The notes: generated by a model from the letters alone, not told the origin. DNA of 64,000 bases from a virus (IMGVR_UViG_3300028840_001395:371805-435804); one strand, 5' to 3'. Counted from the first letter of the stretch, positions 1 to 11,200 are shown. Translations and numbers: made by a program.

Positions 1-584
1 CGGTTCGCCAGGGTCACCCCCTCGTCCAGCACCATGTCAGAGCCCTGGGAGGACGATGCGACGATGTTGCCCGGCTGGATGTGCCGGAGCTTGAAACGTG
101 TCCGATCATGGACGCCCTTGACGAACTCCTGGTCGGTCGGGGAGTCGAGGTCGTATTCGTCCACCTCGAAGTCCGCACCTGTGACCCACTCACGACCCAT
201 CCAGGGGCCAGGGACGGCCCAGGCCAGGATGACCGGAACCTTGGTTCCTCCGTGGGGGGAGGCGGTCTCCTGGGGCATCCAGCCGACGATGCAGTAGTCC
301 CCGACCTCGGGCATGGCTCCGAAGAAGTGGCGCTTTCCGGCTCCGGGCACCGTGAGTGGAATCGGAACGCGGTCATGGGTCTCCGCAACACCCGTGAGGG
401 TACGGAGGGTCACCATGAAGTCCTCGTAGTCGATGACCATGACCTTGGCGACACCCAGACCGTAGTTACGATCTGGCCCCATCTGACTCAAGTCCATCTC
501 GGCCTTGAGTGTGGACTGACGGATCTGTCCCCGATTTACTTGTCTGAGCGCCGAAAACGGAGGGAGTCCGCCCCTTTTAGCCAT
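1..584 (-). CDS. Partial baseplate protein, OB-fold-like (C-terminus beyond window)
   Basis: The reading frame starts at ATG 584 and stays open to the window edge, so only the first ~194 residues are visible. The start overlaps the stop of the upstream hub gene (TGATG), which suggests translational coupling. The product opens MAKRGGLPPFSALRQ and has short beta-rich stretches around VAKVMVIDYEDFMVTLR and PEVGDYCIVGWMPQE. That pattern and the position right after the hub resemble the N-terminal OB-fold of gpV/gp5-type baseplate spike proteins. The family call is inference from context; without the C-terminus a spike or lysozyme domain cannot be judged. Confidence 0.5.
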   Translation of the reverse strand, partial: MAKRGGLPPFSALRQVNRGQIRQSTLKAEMDLSQMGPDRNYGLGVAKVMVIDYEDFMVTLRTLTGVAETHDRVPIPLTVPGAGKRHFFGAMPEVGDYCIVGWMPQETASPHGGTKVPVILAWAVPGPWMGREWVTGADFEVDEYDLDSPTDQEFVKGVHDRTRFKLRHIQPGNIVASSSQGSDMVLDEGVTLAN

Positions 585-3500
585 CAGAGTTCTCCGTCAT
601 CTACGACTTCCACGTCGTTCCTGATTCGCCGGGCCTCCTCCTCAATGGACTCAGCCTGGGCGGTCAATGCCCTTGTCTGTTCCGAGATTCTGTCCACCTG
701 GTCACGGAAAGCCTCTCCCGTCGAGAGGATGGTCGAGACAATCGTGCTCTTTCTCGTGTCAGGCACCGTCCCCCGCAGCGCATCCTGGCTGACCTTCCAG
801 GCCCCAGACTGTCGCGCCACCTCGGCCATGAGCCACTGAGTCGGACGATCTTCCTCACCCGTCCCCGCCGTGTCCGCCGTCTGGTTGGCCGGAGCGGCGA
901 AGTCAAGGAAGTTGTCCTGCCCAGCGGCGTCTAGCATCACCTCGGCCTCGGCCATCTTGCAGGAGCAGATGCGCTTGCTCGTGTGCAAGGTCATGTCGGC
1001 CAGCGAATAGGCCGCGTTGTTGATGGGCAGCTTCTGGACACCCTCCTTGCCCTTCTCCGAGAACCAGTTCATGAAGTTGATCTCAAGCATGTTCGGGTCA
1101 CTGGTCTTCTCCGCCAGGCCCAGGTCGAGAAGCTGCTTGTCTGTGTATTCCCTCCGGAGAGCTGCGATGACCTGACGGGACGCCTCATCGTAGGCATCCT
1201 GGCCTTCCAGCAACTCCTTGCGAGTCACCGGGTTGCCGTTCTTGTCCGTCTTGACGCTGCCGTCTGGATTCTCGACAGGGACATCGGCGTAGAGGCCCTC
1301 CTTCTTCACGATGACTCGCAGGATGAGATCCATCTGGTGTTTGTCGAGGATATCCAGCGGGGACTGGTTGTGCAGGGCATCGAACACCCCGTTGGGATCG
1401 ATGTCCACGTCACGCCCGTAGCGATACGACCCGAAGACTTCGTATCCACGGGCATCCGACACGGGGAACACAGGCGTCTGGAGCCTGAACGGACGCTTGG
1501 CCTCCGTGCTCTGTTTCGCCTTCTCCACGGTAGGCATCGAAGCATCGTAGTGCCCACCGAGGGATTGCTCGAACAAGCCGAGCCGATACTTGGCCTCTGT
1601 GAACGGAAGACCCATGCTCCGCATCGAGTCGAACCACTCATACTTGGCTGCCGCGATCATCACCCGATATGCCTGAGTCCCCAGTTCCACCGCCATCCTC
1701 TCCCAGAACGCTCGGAGGGTGGTGTTCTTTGATGACCCAGGCCACGCCTCGGGGAGACCTGTGGTGGCCGAGTTCACGTCCGAGAATCTGTAGCTGGAGC
1801 CGATGGGGGTCTCGAAGTCGAATACCGTCCCGCCAACGGTCAGGCTCAATATCACCGGGAGTTGGGGGAAAACGGGAATCGAGGAGGGGTCTATCCCAGG
1901 GGTGTTCTTGGTGGCTTCTGCGGACTGGTTTACGTTGGTGTTGAAGTTCACCAGCCACGACCCGAAGATATCTTCGAGGGTCTGGCTTGTGTTCCCCTGC
2001 TGGTACTGCTGAACCTCGGTCAGTGCCGACTTCTGAAGGGCCTCTCGAAGCTGGGCCTCTCCGTCAGAAACCTCCCGGCGGCGTTGCGTACTGATGATCC
2101 TCCGGCTGATGTCCGCCGAGTGGGTGGCGAACATCAACTCCCGGATCTCACTTGTCGGAAGGATCTCTCCATCGGCCTGCTCTGGGTTGTTGGTGAGCAC
2201 CCTGATACCCCACTTGGGCGTCACGGGGGCCAGCCTCGCCTCGGGCCGGATGCTCCCCACGGGCTGCGTCACCTGGTCTGAGGGGACGAAGCCCTCAACG
2301 GTGGTGTTCTTCCAGAGCCCCTCCAGGTAGGGGCTCCGATACTTGGTCGTGCTCGTGGTCGCCGTATCCGTGGAGGGTGATTGATCGGCGGCGTCTGGGC
2401 TCTGGAAGCTGACTTCGAGCTGACCCTGGTGCTTCGGGTCGGGGTGTGACGCCGAGTAGTAGCGGAAGTCACCGGGGATGTTGCCGCCGATCATGGCAGC
2501 TTTCTTGTTCGAGAGGATGTCCAGCAGGTTGTTGGTGGTCTTGAGCTTGCTCGACCTCCCCTGACCACGGGACGTGTATCTCTCGCCGTATGCTTCCCCA
2601 AGGCGCTTGATCAGTTCGATGAGCCAGCGAATCCCCACGTTGTCCTCGTTCGACAGGTAGGTCTCGAAGTCCTGCTGGCTCTGGGTGTACTGGGCCATGA
2701 GTTCCCGGCGCTGTTTCTCCAGGTCAGAGATCTGCTGCTGCTTCTGAAGAATGTACTTCTTATAGTCCTCGTAGGAGTCATACTTCTGTGCCTGTGCGCG
2801 CTGGACATTCTGGGTGAGGAGGATGATCTGCTGATTGAGGCTGTTGACCTTTGCCTGCTGTGCCTTGAGCTTCTCGACCTGAGTATCCTGGGCAGCCACG
2901 AGGGTCTTGGCCGCAGCGAGAAGATTCACCGCGCCACTGGGGGTCTCTGGCGACCCCGCCTGCGGGTTGGATGCCTCATCAAAAGGATTCAGGAAGTAGA
3001 GGAGCTGTCTCTCCCGCTCCCCGATGTCCAAGACGTAGAGCCCTTCAGTGCCCTCCGAACGATCTGTCACGTCATCGATATTGGCCGGACGAATGACGTG
3101 GAGTTCATCCACGGCGATCCTGATCAGGTTGGCCAGTGTGTCCGGGTTGTCGATCATGTCCACGTCAGAACCGACGATCAGGAACAGCGGGTTGAGCTTC
3201 TTCATGTCGAGAGCCATCACGACATTCGGGAAGCCAGCCAACCGAGGACGCCCGGCGTTATCCAGAACCTGCAAGGGTCGCGGAGGCAGAATGGAATCCC
3301 CCAGGTCAATAGCGTCAATACCCCGGCGGGAAGGGTCACCGGGGGCGTAGAACTTCGCCCGCTTCGCCTGAAGGGTCAGAGAGGTCGTCGCCTGGCCCCC
3401 CACCCCATAGCTGTGGGCGAAGGAGGGGCAGTAGTAGAAGCAGTCGAGATACTGGATGTAGAACGGGTATCCGGGTCGAATCTCCGGACGCATCGGGATA

Positions 3501-5935
3501 CTCAACTGAGCCCCGTTCATCGGGGCGTTCATCACATCCATCCGGTTGATGGAAGCGAAGAACATGCTCTTGGGGTCGTTGAAGTAGTTGGCCTCGAAGT
3601 CTCCAGGTCGCCAACCGAACTGGGCCACCAGGCGGTAGTCGATGTACTGACCCTGGACGCCCCACTCATTCTCCAGACCCGAGCCAAGGAAGTTCTTGAA
3701 CCCCGGCCCCTTGCCGGTCATGTAGGTGACCTGGGGCTCCTGTTCGTTGAAGTTGATGTTGATAATGTCGATGTCCTCGATGCGATAGACCCGTGCGCTC
3801 GACGTGTCGAGGTTGTACATGGGTGGCTTGAACACGAAGTCGCCATCCACGTCCTGGAAGAACTCGAAGCCCGTCACCTCACACACCCGCTGGGCGATGT
3901 CCATCTTGGACTCGTAGGTGGACTCGAAATCGTTGAAATTACCCCAGTTTCCAAGGTTGGTCACGAAAGCCTGCATCTCGATCATGTTCAACTCGAACTG
4001 GGGAGTGCTGGATGCCCCGGCCTCGGTATCCCGAGTCTGCCGCTGTTGGATGAGAGCTTCCAGGCGTCGGTTCCGAGTCAGCCCGAGTGCGATGGACTGC
4101 TGGAGGATCTCCGGCCTCACGCTCTGCTTCAGGTTGAACCGACCCCGGACGAGACTCGTGAGTTCCGTGCTGCTGGTCGAGCCCAGAAAAGCTGCCTGGG
4201 CGGCACTGTATAGCTCACCCGTGACCCCGTGCATCCGGAGCTTGGTCTCCTTGGTCTTGAATCGCTGCTCCCAGTACTTGATGTTCAAGGAGAACAGCGA
4301 ATCCGAGTTGACTGGCGAGCGGGCATCCTGGTTGGTCTTCTGTGAGAGCGCCCAGGAGACACCCGCCGCCGATCCCGCCACGTCATTGTGGAGGGTGTAG
4401 AGGATCTCGTAAGGGTGCATCCCCGTGTAGTTGTGGCCCACCACCGACGCCTTGAGCTTTGAGTTCAAGGGTCGAGCACCGAACAGCGAGGCATTGGTCG
4501 ATACCCGGTGATACTGCCAGAAGTGCAGCATCGAAGAACATGACACGGAGATGCTCTGAACACCTGTGCTGTAGGAGTGACCCACCTGGGTCACCACGCC
4601 TCTGAAAACGTGGTAGTAGGGGTAGGCCAGCACATCTTCAAGCCCGAAGCCCGCCAGACCCACCTCGTCCAGCAAGGACTGGTTGAAGGCCGGATCCACG
4701 ACATCCTCGTTCGGCTTCTGCTCGATGGGATCTCCGGGCAACGACTCGTTCACCACGGCCATCGGCTCCTGGCCGAGCTGCTGCTGGAGGTTCGGGATGC
4801 CCTCACCCACCGAGGGAATGAATCCGTCTCCGGCCCCTCTGTTCTCGAAGTAGCTGGCCACATCGCCGCGACCATTGTTCCGGAGCCATGCCAGAGCGGC
4901 CTTCGTGCCCGAAGTCCCCGGAGGCCCTATCTCATGCCCACCCCTGCCATCCGTGTTGACCCACAGCCAGGAAGCCGTGCTGCCCGGCTTTGTCCCTCGG
5001 GCATCGAACCCATAGGAGCCCCGGAAGTCGTAGTGCGTCCCGGAAGACCCGCCGGGAGGAGCGCCCTTCTTGCCCGTGGGAGCCCCCTGGTCAGAAGGAC
5101 TCGTGCCGTTGCAGGTAGCCCCATTGACATAGAGGCCCTGTCCGCCCTTGGGGAGACGACCCTGACGGGCCAACTCCTGCGTTCCGGCCCACGCCTGAAG
5201 GGCCGGCACCGTGCGACGGTTACCTGACGCATCGGTGTAATTGATGGTGTAGTCGATGGCCGCCCCGTCCGGATGTGACGAGCCCCCGCCCGGCCCGCGA
5301 TGGTGATCCGCGATGGACACCTCGGCGTTGGGGTATTGCTGCTGCCAGTACTTCTCGATGATTTCTGCCACTCCGGCAGCGATGACGGAGTTCTCCGCCT
5401 CGGGACCAGCCCCCAACTCGTCCATCCCACGACCGAGCCACTTGTTGAGGAGCCCCTCGGGCACATTGTTGAAGTTGACCCCAGACTTCGAGGCCGGGAA
5501 GCTGTCCTTCTTCTCCCCAATCTGTCGCTGGGCGATGATCTCCGGGGGCACCTCGCCTGCCGGGTTGATGCCTCCCTCGACGTTACGGGGGTCATCGAGG
5601 TTCGAGAAGAGACCCTTCACCGGGAAGTAACCCCGGAAGTAGATGTGGACTTCAAGCCCTGGGCGAAGGATGAAGCGAGCGTCACGGGCGAACGCCTCGT
5701 TGTGATGGACTGGCACTGACAGGGTGAAACTGGCCGACATCGCACCGGGGTCGGTGCCTGCATCAACGGAGACCTCGGTGATGAACTGCTGGATGTCGAT
5801 CTTGCCGTTGCACTTGGGGCAGCCGGGGATGGACACGTCCCCGTTGATGTACACCAGGGCATCAGGGGTGTGCTGCACCAACTCGTGCTGGCCGAGCCGC
5901 CAGCTTCCCACGTATGGTCTGTTCGTGATGCCCAT
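584..5935 (-). CDS. Baseplate hub protein with embedded M15-type peptidase domain
   Basis: 1783 residues. Residues 1-110 and about 430-900 look like a gp27/gpD-type tail hub: beta-rich, with a 'MSASFTLSVP' strand and a later 'MDIAQRVCEVTGFEFF' segment. Between them, about residues 180-310, is a peptidase M15-like module. It has the zinc signature SxHxxGxAxD (H221, D228) and a third ligand in GTHYDF (H301), as in D-Ala-D-Ala carboxypeptidase/VanY-type enzymes that cut peptidoglycan cross-links. Residues ~1000-1110 form a Gln/Lys-rich coiled coil. CPKC near residue 39 may bind metal. The gene sits between a tail protein and an OB-fold baseplate gene, fitting a hub that digests cell wall during injection. 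The hub assignment is inference; the zinc motif is directly visible. Confidence 0.7.
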   Translation of the reverse strand: MGITNRPYVGSWRLGQHELVQHTPDALVYINGDVSIPGCPKCNGKIDIQQFITEVSVDAGTDPGAMSASFTLSVPVHHNEAFARDARFILRPGLEVHIYFRGYFPVKGLFSNLDDPRNVEGGINPAGEVPPEIIAQRQIGEKKDSFPASKSGVNFNNVPEGLLNKWLGRGMDELGAGPEAENSVIAAGVAEIIEKYWQQQYPNAEVSIADHHRGPGGGSSHPDGAAIDYTINYTDASGNRRTVPALQAWAGTQELARQGRLPKGGQGLYVNGATCNGTSPSDQGAPTGKKGAPPGGSSGTHYDFRGSYGFDARGTKPGSTASWLWVNTDGRGGHEIGPPGTSGTKAALAWLRNNGRGDVASYFENRGAGDGFIPSVGEGIPNLQQQLGQEPMAVVNESLPGDPIEQKPNEDVVDPAFNQSLLDEVGLAGFGLEDVLAYPYYHVFRGVVTQVGHSYSTGVQSISVSCSSMLHFWQYHRVSTNASLFGARPLNSKLKASVVGHNYTGMHPYEILYTLHNDVAGSAAGVSWALSQKTNQDARSPVNSDSLFSLNIKYWEQRFKTKETKLRMHGVTGELYSAAQAAFLGSTSSTELTSLVRGRFNLKQSVRPEILQQSIALGLTRNRRLEALIQQRQTRDTEAGASSTPQFELNMIEMQAFVTNLGNWGNFNDFESTYESKMDIAQRVCEVTGFEFFQDVDGDFVFKPPMYNLDTSSARVYRIEDIDIININFNEQEPQVTYMTGKGPGFKNFLGSGLENEWGVQGQYIDYRLVAQFGWRPGDFEANYFNDPKSMFFASINRMDVMNAPMNGAQLSIPMRPEIRPGYPFYIQYLDCFYYCPSFAHSYGVGGQATTSLTLQAKRAKFYAPGDPSRRGIDAIDLGDSILPPRPLQVLDNAGRPRLAGFPNVVMALDMKKLNPLFLIVGSDVDMIDNPDTLANLIRIAVDELHVIRPANIDDVTDRSEGTEGLYVLDIGERERQLLYFLNPFDEASNPQAGSPETPSGAVNLLAAAKTLVAAQDTQVEKLKAQQAKVNSLNQQIILLTQNVQRAQAQKYDSYEDYKKYILQKQQQISDLEKQRRELMAQYTQSQQDFETYLSNEDNVGIRWLIELIKRLGEAYGERYTSRGQGRSSKLKTTNNLLDILSNKKAAMIGGNIPGDFRYYSASHPDPKHQGQLEVSFQSPDAADQSPSTDTATTSTTKYRSPYLEGLWKNTTVEGFVPSDQVTQPVGSIRPEARLAPVTPKWGIRVLTNNPEQADGEILPTSEIRELMFATHSADISRRIISTQRRREVSDGEAQLREALQKSALTEVQQYQQGNTSQTLEDIFGSWLVNFNTNVNQSAEATKNTPGIDPSSIPVFPQLPVILSLTVGGTVFDFETPIGSSYRFSDVNSATTGLPEAWPGSSKNTTLRAFWERMAVELGTQAYRVMIAAAKYEWFDSMRSMGLPFTEAKYRLGLFEQSLGGHYDASMPTVEKAKQSTEAKRPFRLQTPVFPVSDARGYEVFGSYRYGRDVDIDPNGVFDALHNQSPLDILDKHQMDLILRVIVKKEGLYADVPVENPDGSVKTDKNGNPVTRKELLEGQDAYDEASRQVIAALRREYTDKQLLDLGLAEKTSDPNMLEINFMNWFSEKGKEGVQKLPINNAAYSLADMTLHTSKRICSCKMAEAEVMLDAAGQDNFLDFAAPANQTADTAGTGEEDRPTQWLMAEVARQSGAWKVSQDALRGTVPDTRKSTIVSTILSTGEAFRDQVDRISEQTRALTAQAESIEEEARRIRNDVEVVDDGEL

Positions 5936-5938
5936 GCC

Positions 5939-7534
5939 CTATCCCGAGAACGTCTGCGCGATCTTGAACTTGTCCACCCGCACATTCTCTGCTTCATCTA
6001 CCGGACGGCTCCCCGGTGCGGGTGCTGTCACGGGAGCCTGGAACCCACCCGGCGTCGGAGGCTGGCTCGGAGTGCCCGTCTGCTGTCCCTGCGACCCCGG
6101 CGGAGCCGGAGGGGGTGGGTTGAAATCGGGATCCCCGAAGAACATATCGCTGGCCTCCTGGGGGAGCAGAGAGGAGAAGGCATCGTTGGCGCTGACCTGC
6201 TGGCCCTGTGTCGAAAGCTGCAAGCTCCCGTCATCGTTGAACCCGACCGAGAAGTTCCCCGGCTGGTTCTGGGCCTGGTTGACGAGCCCCCGGTAGCGAG
6301 GGTCACTCAAGCTCGGGATGGGTGACCGCATCGGGGTGACAACGAACGGCTGCTGGGCGGTGTCCTGCATCGCGGAGACCACAAAATCCATCGAGAACGC
6401 GATGCCGCCGCCCGGCAGGGACTCATCGTAGGTGTAGTTGAAGCTCTCCAGGTGACCGTAGTACACCCACTGATCGTAGTGGATGGACAGGGCTCCAACG
6501 AAGTGGTGGGCGTTCGACTTGTCCACCGTGTTGTAGATGTAGCCGTTGTTCCGGTAGAGGTGGAACAGGTTCATGAGATTCTGCCAGGAAGCCGAATCCC
6601 GCTTCGACGCGAACTGGACGCCCTTGCCCCCAGCCAGGAACGCACCGCACTTGGCCTCGATAGACAGACGGGGCTGATCCTCCCCCCACGCCTGAAAGAT
6701 GTAGCCGAAGCGGCTGCGATCCTGGTACTGCTGGATCTTGGTGATGGCCAGGTTCAATGACTGGGGGTTGATCAGCAACACCAGCGGCGGTGTGTTGATC
6801 GCCACCGAGAGCTGCCAGGCGATGTCCAGCGCCGCCATCACGTCCGCAATCGCGGGCTGCCCCAGTCGAGATGAGTCCTTCCCCGTGTCGTCCGCCCGGT
6901 CGCCCTTGGGGGTGGGATTCTGACGGGGGCTGTTGGCGTTCTTGACCACCATCTCTTGGCCAGAGGCCGCGTTGGTGGAGATGCTGTTGAAGGCCGACTG
7001 GGCGAGCTGCGAACGGGCCGCGTCGTAGCCCGAGTTGCTCCCTTGGGCTGCCGAGTAGATACCGACGTTGGTGCCAGTCTTCTTCGTCGGGGCCGTGAAG
7101 CTCCCGTCGCTGGCGAACACCAGCGGGGGCTCGACCTGGATCATGAACGGCGAGAGTGTCCGTAGCAGCGACTGGGCCTGCGAGAGTGGCATCGCCTGGG
7201 GTGGCTCGTAGCCAATCTCTAGTTCCGGCCCAGTCCGAAGTCCCTGGAAGGCCAACGGGGGTGGAGGAGACTTCACCGACTGGGCTGTCGTGAAAGCCCG
7301 CTCCTGCTCGTAGTTCTTGTTCCCCGCCTGACTGGTGGGGACGTTCACAGGGACGTTGCCCTCATTCTCTCGATTCGCCTGGGCCTGCTGTAGAAGCTGG
7401 TCAGCCCCCTCCCGACCACCGGGAGCATTCGGCCCCGAACTCTGCGGGGGAATAGGCACCAGCGGGATATCGAATCCCTCCGTCTGGGTGATGGTCGGCT
7501 CGCCCACAGTGATCACTACATCGTCAGCCATCAT
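5939..7534 (-). CDS. Baseplate/tail protein, paralogue of the next upstream gene
   Basis: 531 residues, starting with two adjacent ATGs behind a GAGGG Shine-Dalgarno. The first ~230 residues are Pro/Gln/Ser-rich and probably extended. A folded core (about 235-400) contains 'LVLLINPQSLNL', 'FQAWGEDQPRLSIEAK' and 'YYGHLESFNYTYDESLPGGG'. The C-terminus is again Pro/Gly-rich and ends FKIAQTFSG. The core matches the layout of the 238-residue protein encoded just upstream (7541-8257): NP-x-S/T-[LM] start, WGE in the middle, then a front-face strand pair. The two are probably paralogous structural proteins near the tape-measure distal end. No enzymatic motif is seen. Role inferred from position only. 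Confidence 0.55.
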   Translation of the reverse strand: MMADDVVITVGEPTITQTEGFDIPLVPIPPQSSGPNAPGGREGADQLLQQAQANRENEGNVPVNVPTSQAGNKNYEQERAFTTAQSVKSPPPPLAFQGLRTGPELEIGYEPPQAMPLSQAQSLLRTLSPFMIQVEPPLVFASDGSFTAPTKKTGTNVGIYSAAQGSNSGYDAARSQLAQSAFNSISTNAASGQEMVVKNANSPRQNPTPKGDRADDTGKDSSRLGQPAIADVMAALDIAWQLSVAINTPPLVLLINPQSLNLAITKIQQYQDRSRFGYIFQAWGEDQPRLSIEAKCGAFLAGGKGVQFASKRDSASWQNLMNLFHLYRNNGYIYNTVDKSNAHHFVGALSIHYDQWVYYGHLESFNYTYDESLPGGGIAFSMDFVVSAMQDTAQQPFVVTPMRSPIPSLSDPRYRGLVNQAQNQPGNFSVGFNDDGSLQLSTQGQQVSANDAFSSLLPQEASDMFFGDPDFNPPPPAPPGSQGQQTGTPSQPPTPGGFQAPVTAPAPGSRPVDEAENVRVDKFKIAQTFSG

Positions 7535-7540
7535 CTACCC

Positions 7541-8257
7541 TCATAGCCCAGAAGGGAGACCAATCCCGAACGAAGGCGTCTGGCTAGTCTCAGGCTGCGG
7601 GACACCCGCCCCGAAGGACTGGGAACCCAGGTTGCTGTAGGGCATCGAACGGAACCGCTGAACCTCACTGTCCACCATGAAGTTGGCTGACAGGTTGAAC
7701 TGGTAGGGGCTCTCCACAGATTCGGTCACGGTGAAGCTGGTGAACCAGCCCAGGTAGACGCCTCCATCGAAGGTGACCTTGATGATCCCCTGGAACACCA
7801 CCTTGCCCGTCGCGTCGTAGACCGAGCCGTTGTTGTGGAACAGGGCCAGGAGGTCGAGATACTTGTCGTAGGCGATGGTCTCTCGACGGTTGCCCTGTGT
7901 CTCATAGGCTCCGGGGCCACCCGTGACATTGGACAGGCCGGAGTAGAGGCGCATGAAACCACCCGTGGCGATGTCGAAGTCCATCGACCGGATGCCTTCC
8001 CCCCAGTGCTGTTCTACGAAGCCGCCCTTGGTGTTGATGCGCTCGATGACCTTGGTGTAGCTGAACGACATCGTTTTCGGGTTGACGTGCAAGACCATCT
8101 TCAGGTCGCTGGGCAGGATGCTGGTCTCCTGATCGGGAGCCAGAATATCGAACACCACCGGACGAACCCCTCGATTCGGGTTGTACTCGTCCTCCCACGA
8201 CCGGAACGCCGACCGGAAGAGAGGGATCGCAGGGGTTCGCTTGAACCGGGGCATCAA
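7541..8257 (-). CDS. Small baseplate/tail protein
   Basis: 238 residues. The start codon overlaps the tape-measure stop by four bases (ATGA). The visible core runs from 'KMVLHVNPKTMSFSYTKV' through 'EQHWGEGIRSMDFD' to 'GWFTSFTVTESVESP', the same order of elements as in the 531-residue protein that follows. It lacks the long disordered arms of that protein. A protein of this size directly after the tape measure is often a distal-tail or baseplate wedge component, but no named family could be recognised. The gene is certainly real from the tight coupling and protein-like composition. Confidence 0.6.
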   Translation of the reverse strand: MMPRFKRTPAIPLFRSAFRSWEDEYNPNRGVRPVVFDILAPDQETSILPSDLKMVLHVNPKTMSFSYTKVIERINTKGGFVEQHWGEGIRSMDFDIATGGFMRLYSGLSNVTGGPGAYETQGNRRETIAYDKYLDLLALFHNNGSVYDATGKVVFQGIIKVTFDGGVYLGWFTSFTVTESVESPYQFNLSANFMVDSEVQRFRSMPYSNLGSQSFGAGVPQPETSQTPSFGIGLPSGL

Positions 8258-11200
8258 GACACCATCTGGGGTGCGACAGTCCTAATCGTCTCTTCCGCTG
8301 CCTTCTGCTGCGCGGGGGCAGCACCGTGAAATTCAAAGGACAGGTGGCCAATGGGAGGCTTGTCCTTCGACCCTGCTGGGGGAGTTTTCGCGGCCTCACT
8401 CCTCATAGAATCGATGAACTCCTTGGCTCGCTGACCTCTCTCGGACGAGGATGTCTCAAGAACACCCTCGGAAATCTTTTTCAACAGCTTCTTCTCTTCC
8501 TCCCCGAGCATCTTGGCCAGTCTCTTGGCCTCCTCGCGCCTCCGATCAGCCTCATTCTGGCGACGAATTCGAGCGTCCTCGGCCTCGGCCTGTTCCTTCG
8601 TTGCGCCTCGTGCTTGCAATCTATCGGCTGCCCTCTCCAGATCCTGCTCCAGCTTCTTCTTGAACTCGGCCTCGACCTCGCCAGATATCTTTGCCACGGA
8701 CTTCTTGTCGAACATGCCAGAGAGGATCATCTTGATTTGTCCCAATTTTGCGGGGGAGACAGCTTCCTCGTATTCACGAGGTATGCCGTGTGCCCGCCCC
8801 CTCGGGCCGATACCTGGAACACGAACAGTCCTGGGAGCGGCCACTACATCCAGCACCGTTTCTGCGGCACGTTTGATGTAATCATCCGTTTTGTAATCGG
8901 AGATCGTCCCTCCGGCTTCATCCTTCCGGGCAATCTTGGCGAGGGTTTTGCTCATCTTCTCCTGGCGCTCGATAGCGGCCCTCTCCTCCGGAGTCTTGGC
9001 TGCAGCTTTCCTCGCAGCCAGCTTCTTCGCATTCCGGTCGAATTGTTTCGCCGCCTCATTTCGCGCCTGACGCTCATCTGTGTTCGCCCCTCCGGTCAGC
9101 CAGACCTTGATGTCCACCACCGCATCCCGGATGTCCCGCAGGAACTCCTCGACGTGCTGCTGGATACGCTTGCCAATCGTGAGGGTGTTCTCCGCAATCT
9201 TCTTCGCAAACTCCTCCTGCTTCGTCAGCTTCTCAGGCATGTTGGCGAGGGCCGACCCCTGGGCCATGATAGCATCCGTCACATCCTTGATCTCTCCACC
9301 AAGACGGACATTGCCCTTGTCCATAGTGGCATGGAAGATCTTGTCACCCTTGATGGCCATCCCGAATGCCTTGGCAAAGACCTTGTTCTGTTCCTTGGTA
9401 ACCTTCTTCCCTGACGCTTGGAGCGCCGCAAGCTCCTTCTGCATGTCACCGAAGGAGGACTGACGCTCTCGGGCGATACGAATGTACTGCCGGGTCTGCT
9501 CGTTGTTCCAACCCATCTGATCTTGGAGGATCTTCCAGTCGATCTTCTGGCTCTTGGCCAGCTCCTTTCCTGTCCACCTAGCGGCCACGGCAAAGTCGGC
9601 GGCGAGCTTCCCTCCAGGCCCCATCACCGCCAAAGCAGCGGCCTGCTCGTTGATGTCCCCGGACATCCCCCGAGTCAGGTCGATGAGATCCTCCAACTCA
9701 CGAATGAGCTTCGGGTCGGCACCGGCTTTTCGCATGTCTGCGATGGCAGTCGCAATCTGGCCGGGGTTCATCTGCTGGAGCTGATCCGCGACCTGCTTCG
9801 CCAATGACTCACGGGCCTTCTGAGCCGCCGGACCCCCTCTACCGATGGTTCGCAGCAGATCCTGGCTCACTCCCATGTCGATTCCGAGAGCAGCGAGGGC
9901 CTCCGAGCCCTTCTTGAAATCCTTGCCGAAGATGTCCGACGCCTTCTGCGCCCACTCACGGGAGGTCGCGGCGATCTGCTTGGTCAGAATCTTCCCGAAC
10001 TCCTCTGGCCCCAGGAGCATGACCTTCTTGATACGGTCCTCCTGAGACAGATCAGAGAAACCCTTGGTCAAGCTCTGGAAGAACTGATCGCCTACACGCG
10101 ATCCCAGAACCTTAGACAGATTGAGCATCATGCCCGCAGCTTCTTCCAGCCGGACGTTGTACATGCTCAAGCCCGAGGTGGCCTGAAGAACCATGTTGAA
10201 GAACCGCTTGGTGCCGAAACCACTCATCTGAGCAGCCTCGTAGATGTTGGCGAAGCCCTCGCGGACACCTCGGAGAGACAGACCCATGTCCTCCATTCGG
10301 TCGGCCATGTCGGTCGCCGGCTTATCGGCGGACTCACCGAGGAGCTTCGAGTAGGTCAGCGCTGCCGAGGTTGCCTGCTGGTAGGCCTGCATCTCGGTCT
10401 TGGCACCCTTGATCTGCGTCCGCATCTCCTTGAGGGTGAACCCTGCCCCGGAGAAAGCACCCAGAATCTTCACCTGATCTTCGGCCAGGGTATCCCAGAC
10501 CTTGTTGAACTCGCTCTGCTGGGCCATCTTGGAGATCCTGTCAAATGCCCCTTCCAAAGCGTGTACGTTACTGGTGATGTCCCCCGCCATTGCACCACTG
10601 TCGATGAGAGTCCGATTCAATTCCTTCGTCTTGGTGTCCGCGTCAATCATCACCTTGACGACACCAGCAAAGGCCATCGCAATCGCACCCACAGCGGCGA
10701 TGATCCCACCGAGCTGTCCGATGATGCCACCCAGCTTGCCCTTGATGCTACCAGCGGTCTTGTCGGTCTGCTTGGCCTGAAGGGCGAGACCACCCTTTTT
10801 CGTCATGTCGCCCCAGCGCTTGAACATCCCACCGACGCCACCAAGTTCACCTGATAGAACATCGTTGAGGGACTGCCCCATCTCCTCCCCGACCTTGGCT
10901 GCAAGGGCAGCAGGCTTCTCTGCCCCTATCAAGGCCCCCTTGTCGAGATCCCTGCTAGCTTGCTTGCGACGGGATACGATGTCCTCTAGGTTCTTCTTCT
11001 CCTTATCAAATTTCTCCTGGATTGCGGCCTCTTGCTCCTTGTTCCCTTCGGCACGGGCCTTGGCGATTTCATTACGGATATCACGCATCTTCTTGGTGAT
11101 GCGTTCCAGATCCTTGTCGGAGTAGCCGACTTTGGCCAACTTGCCCACCACACCGGAGATCTGCTTGGACACCTGATCGATGAACTTCTTCACCGACCGG

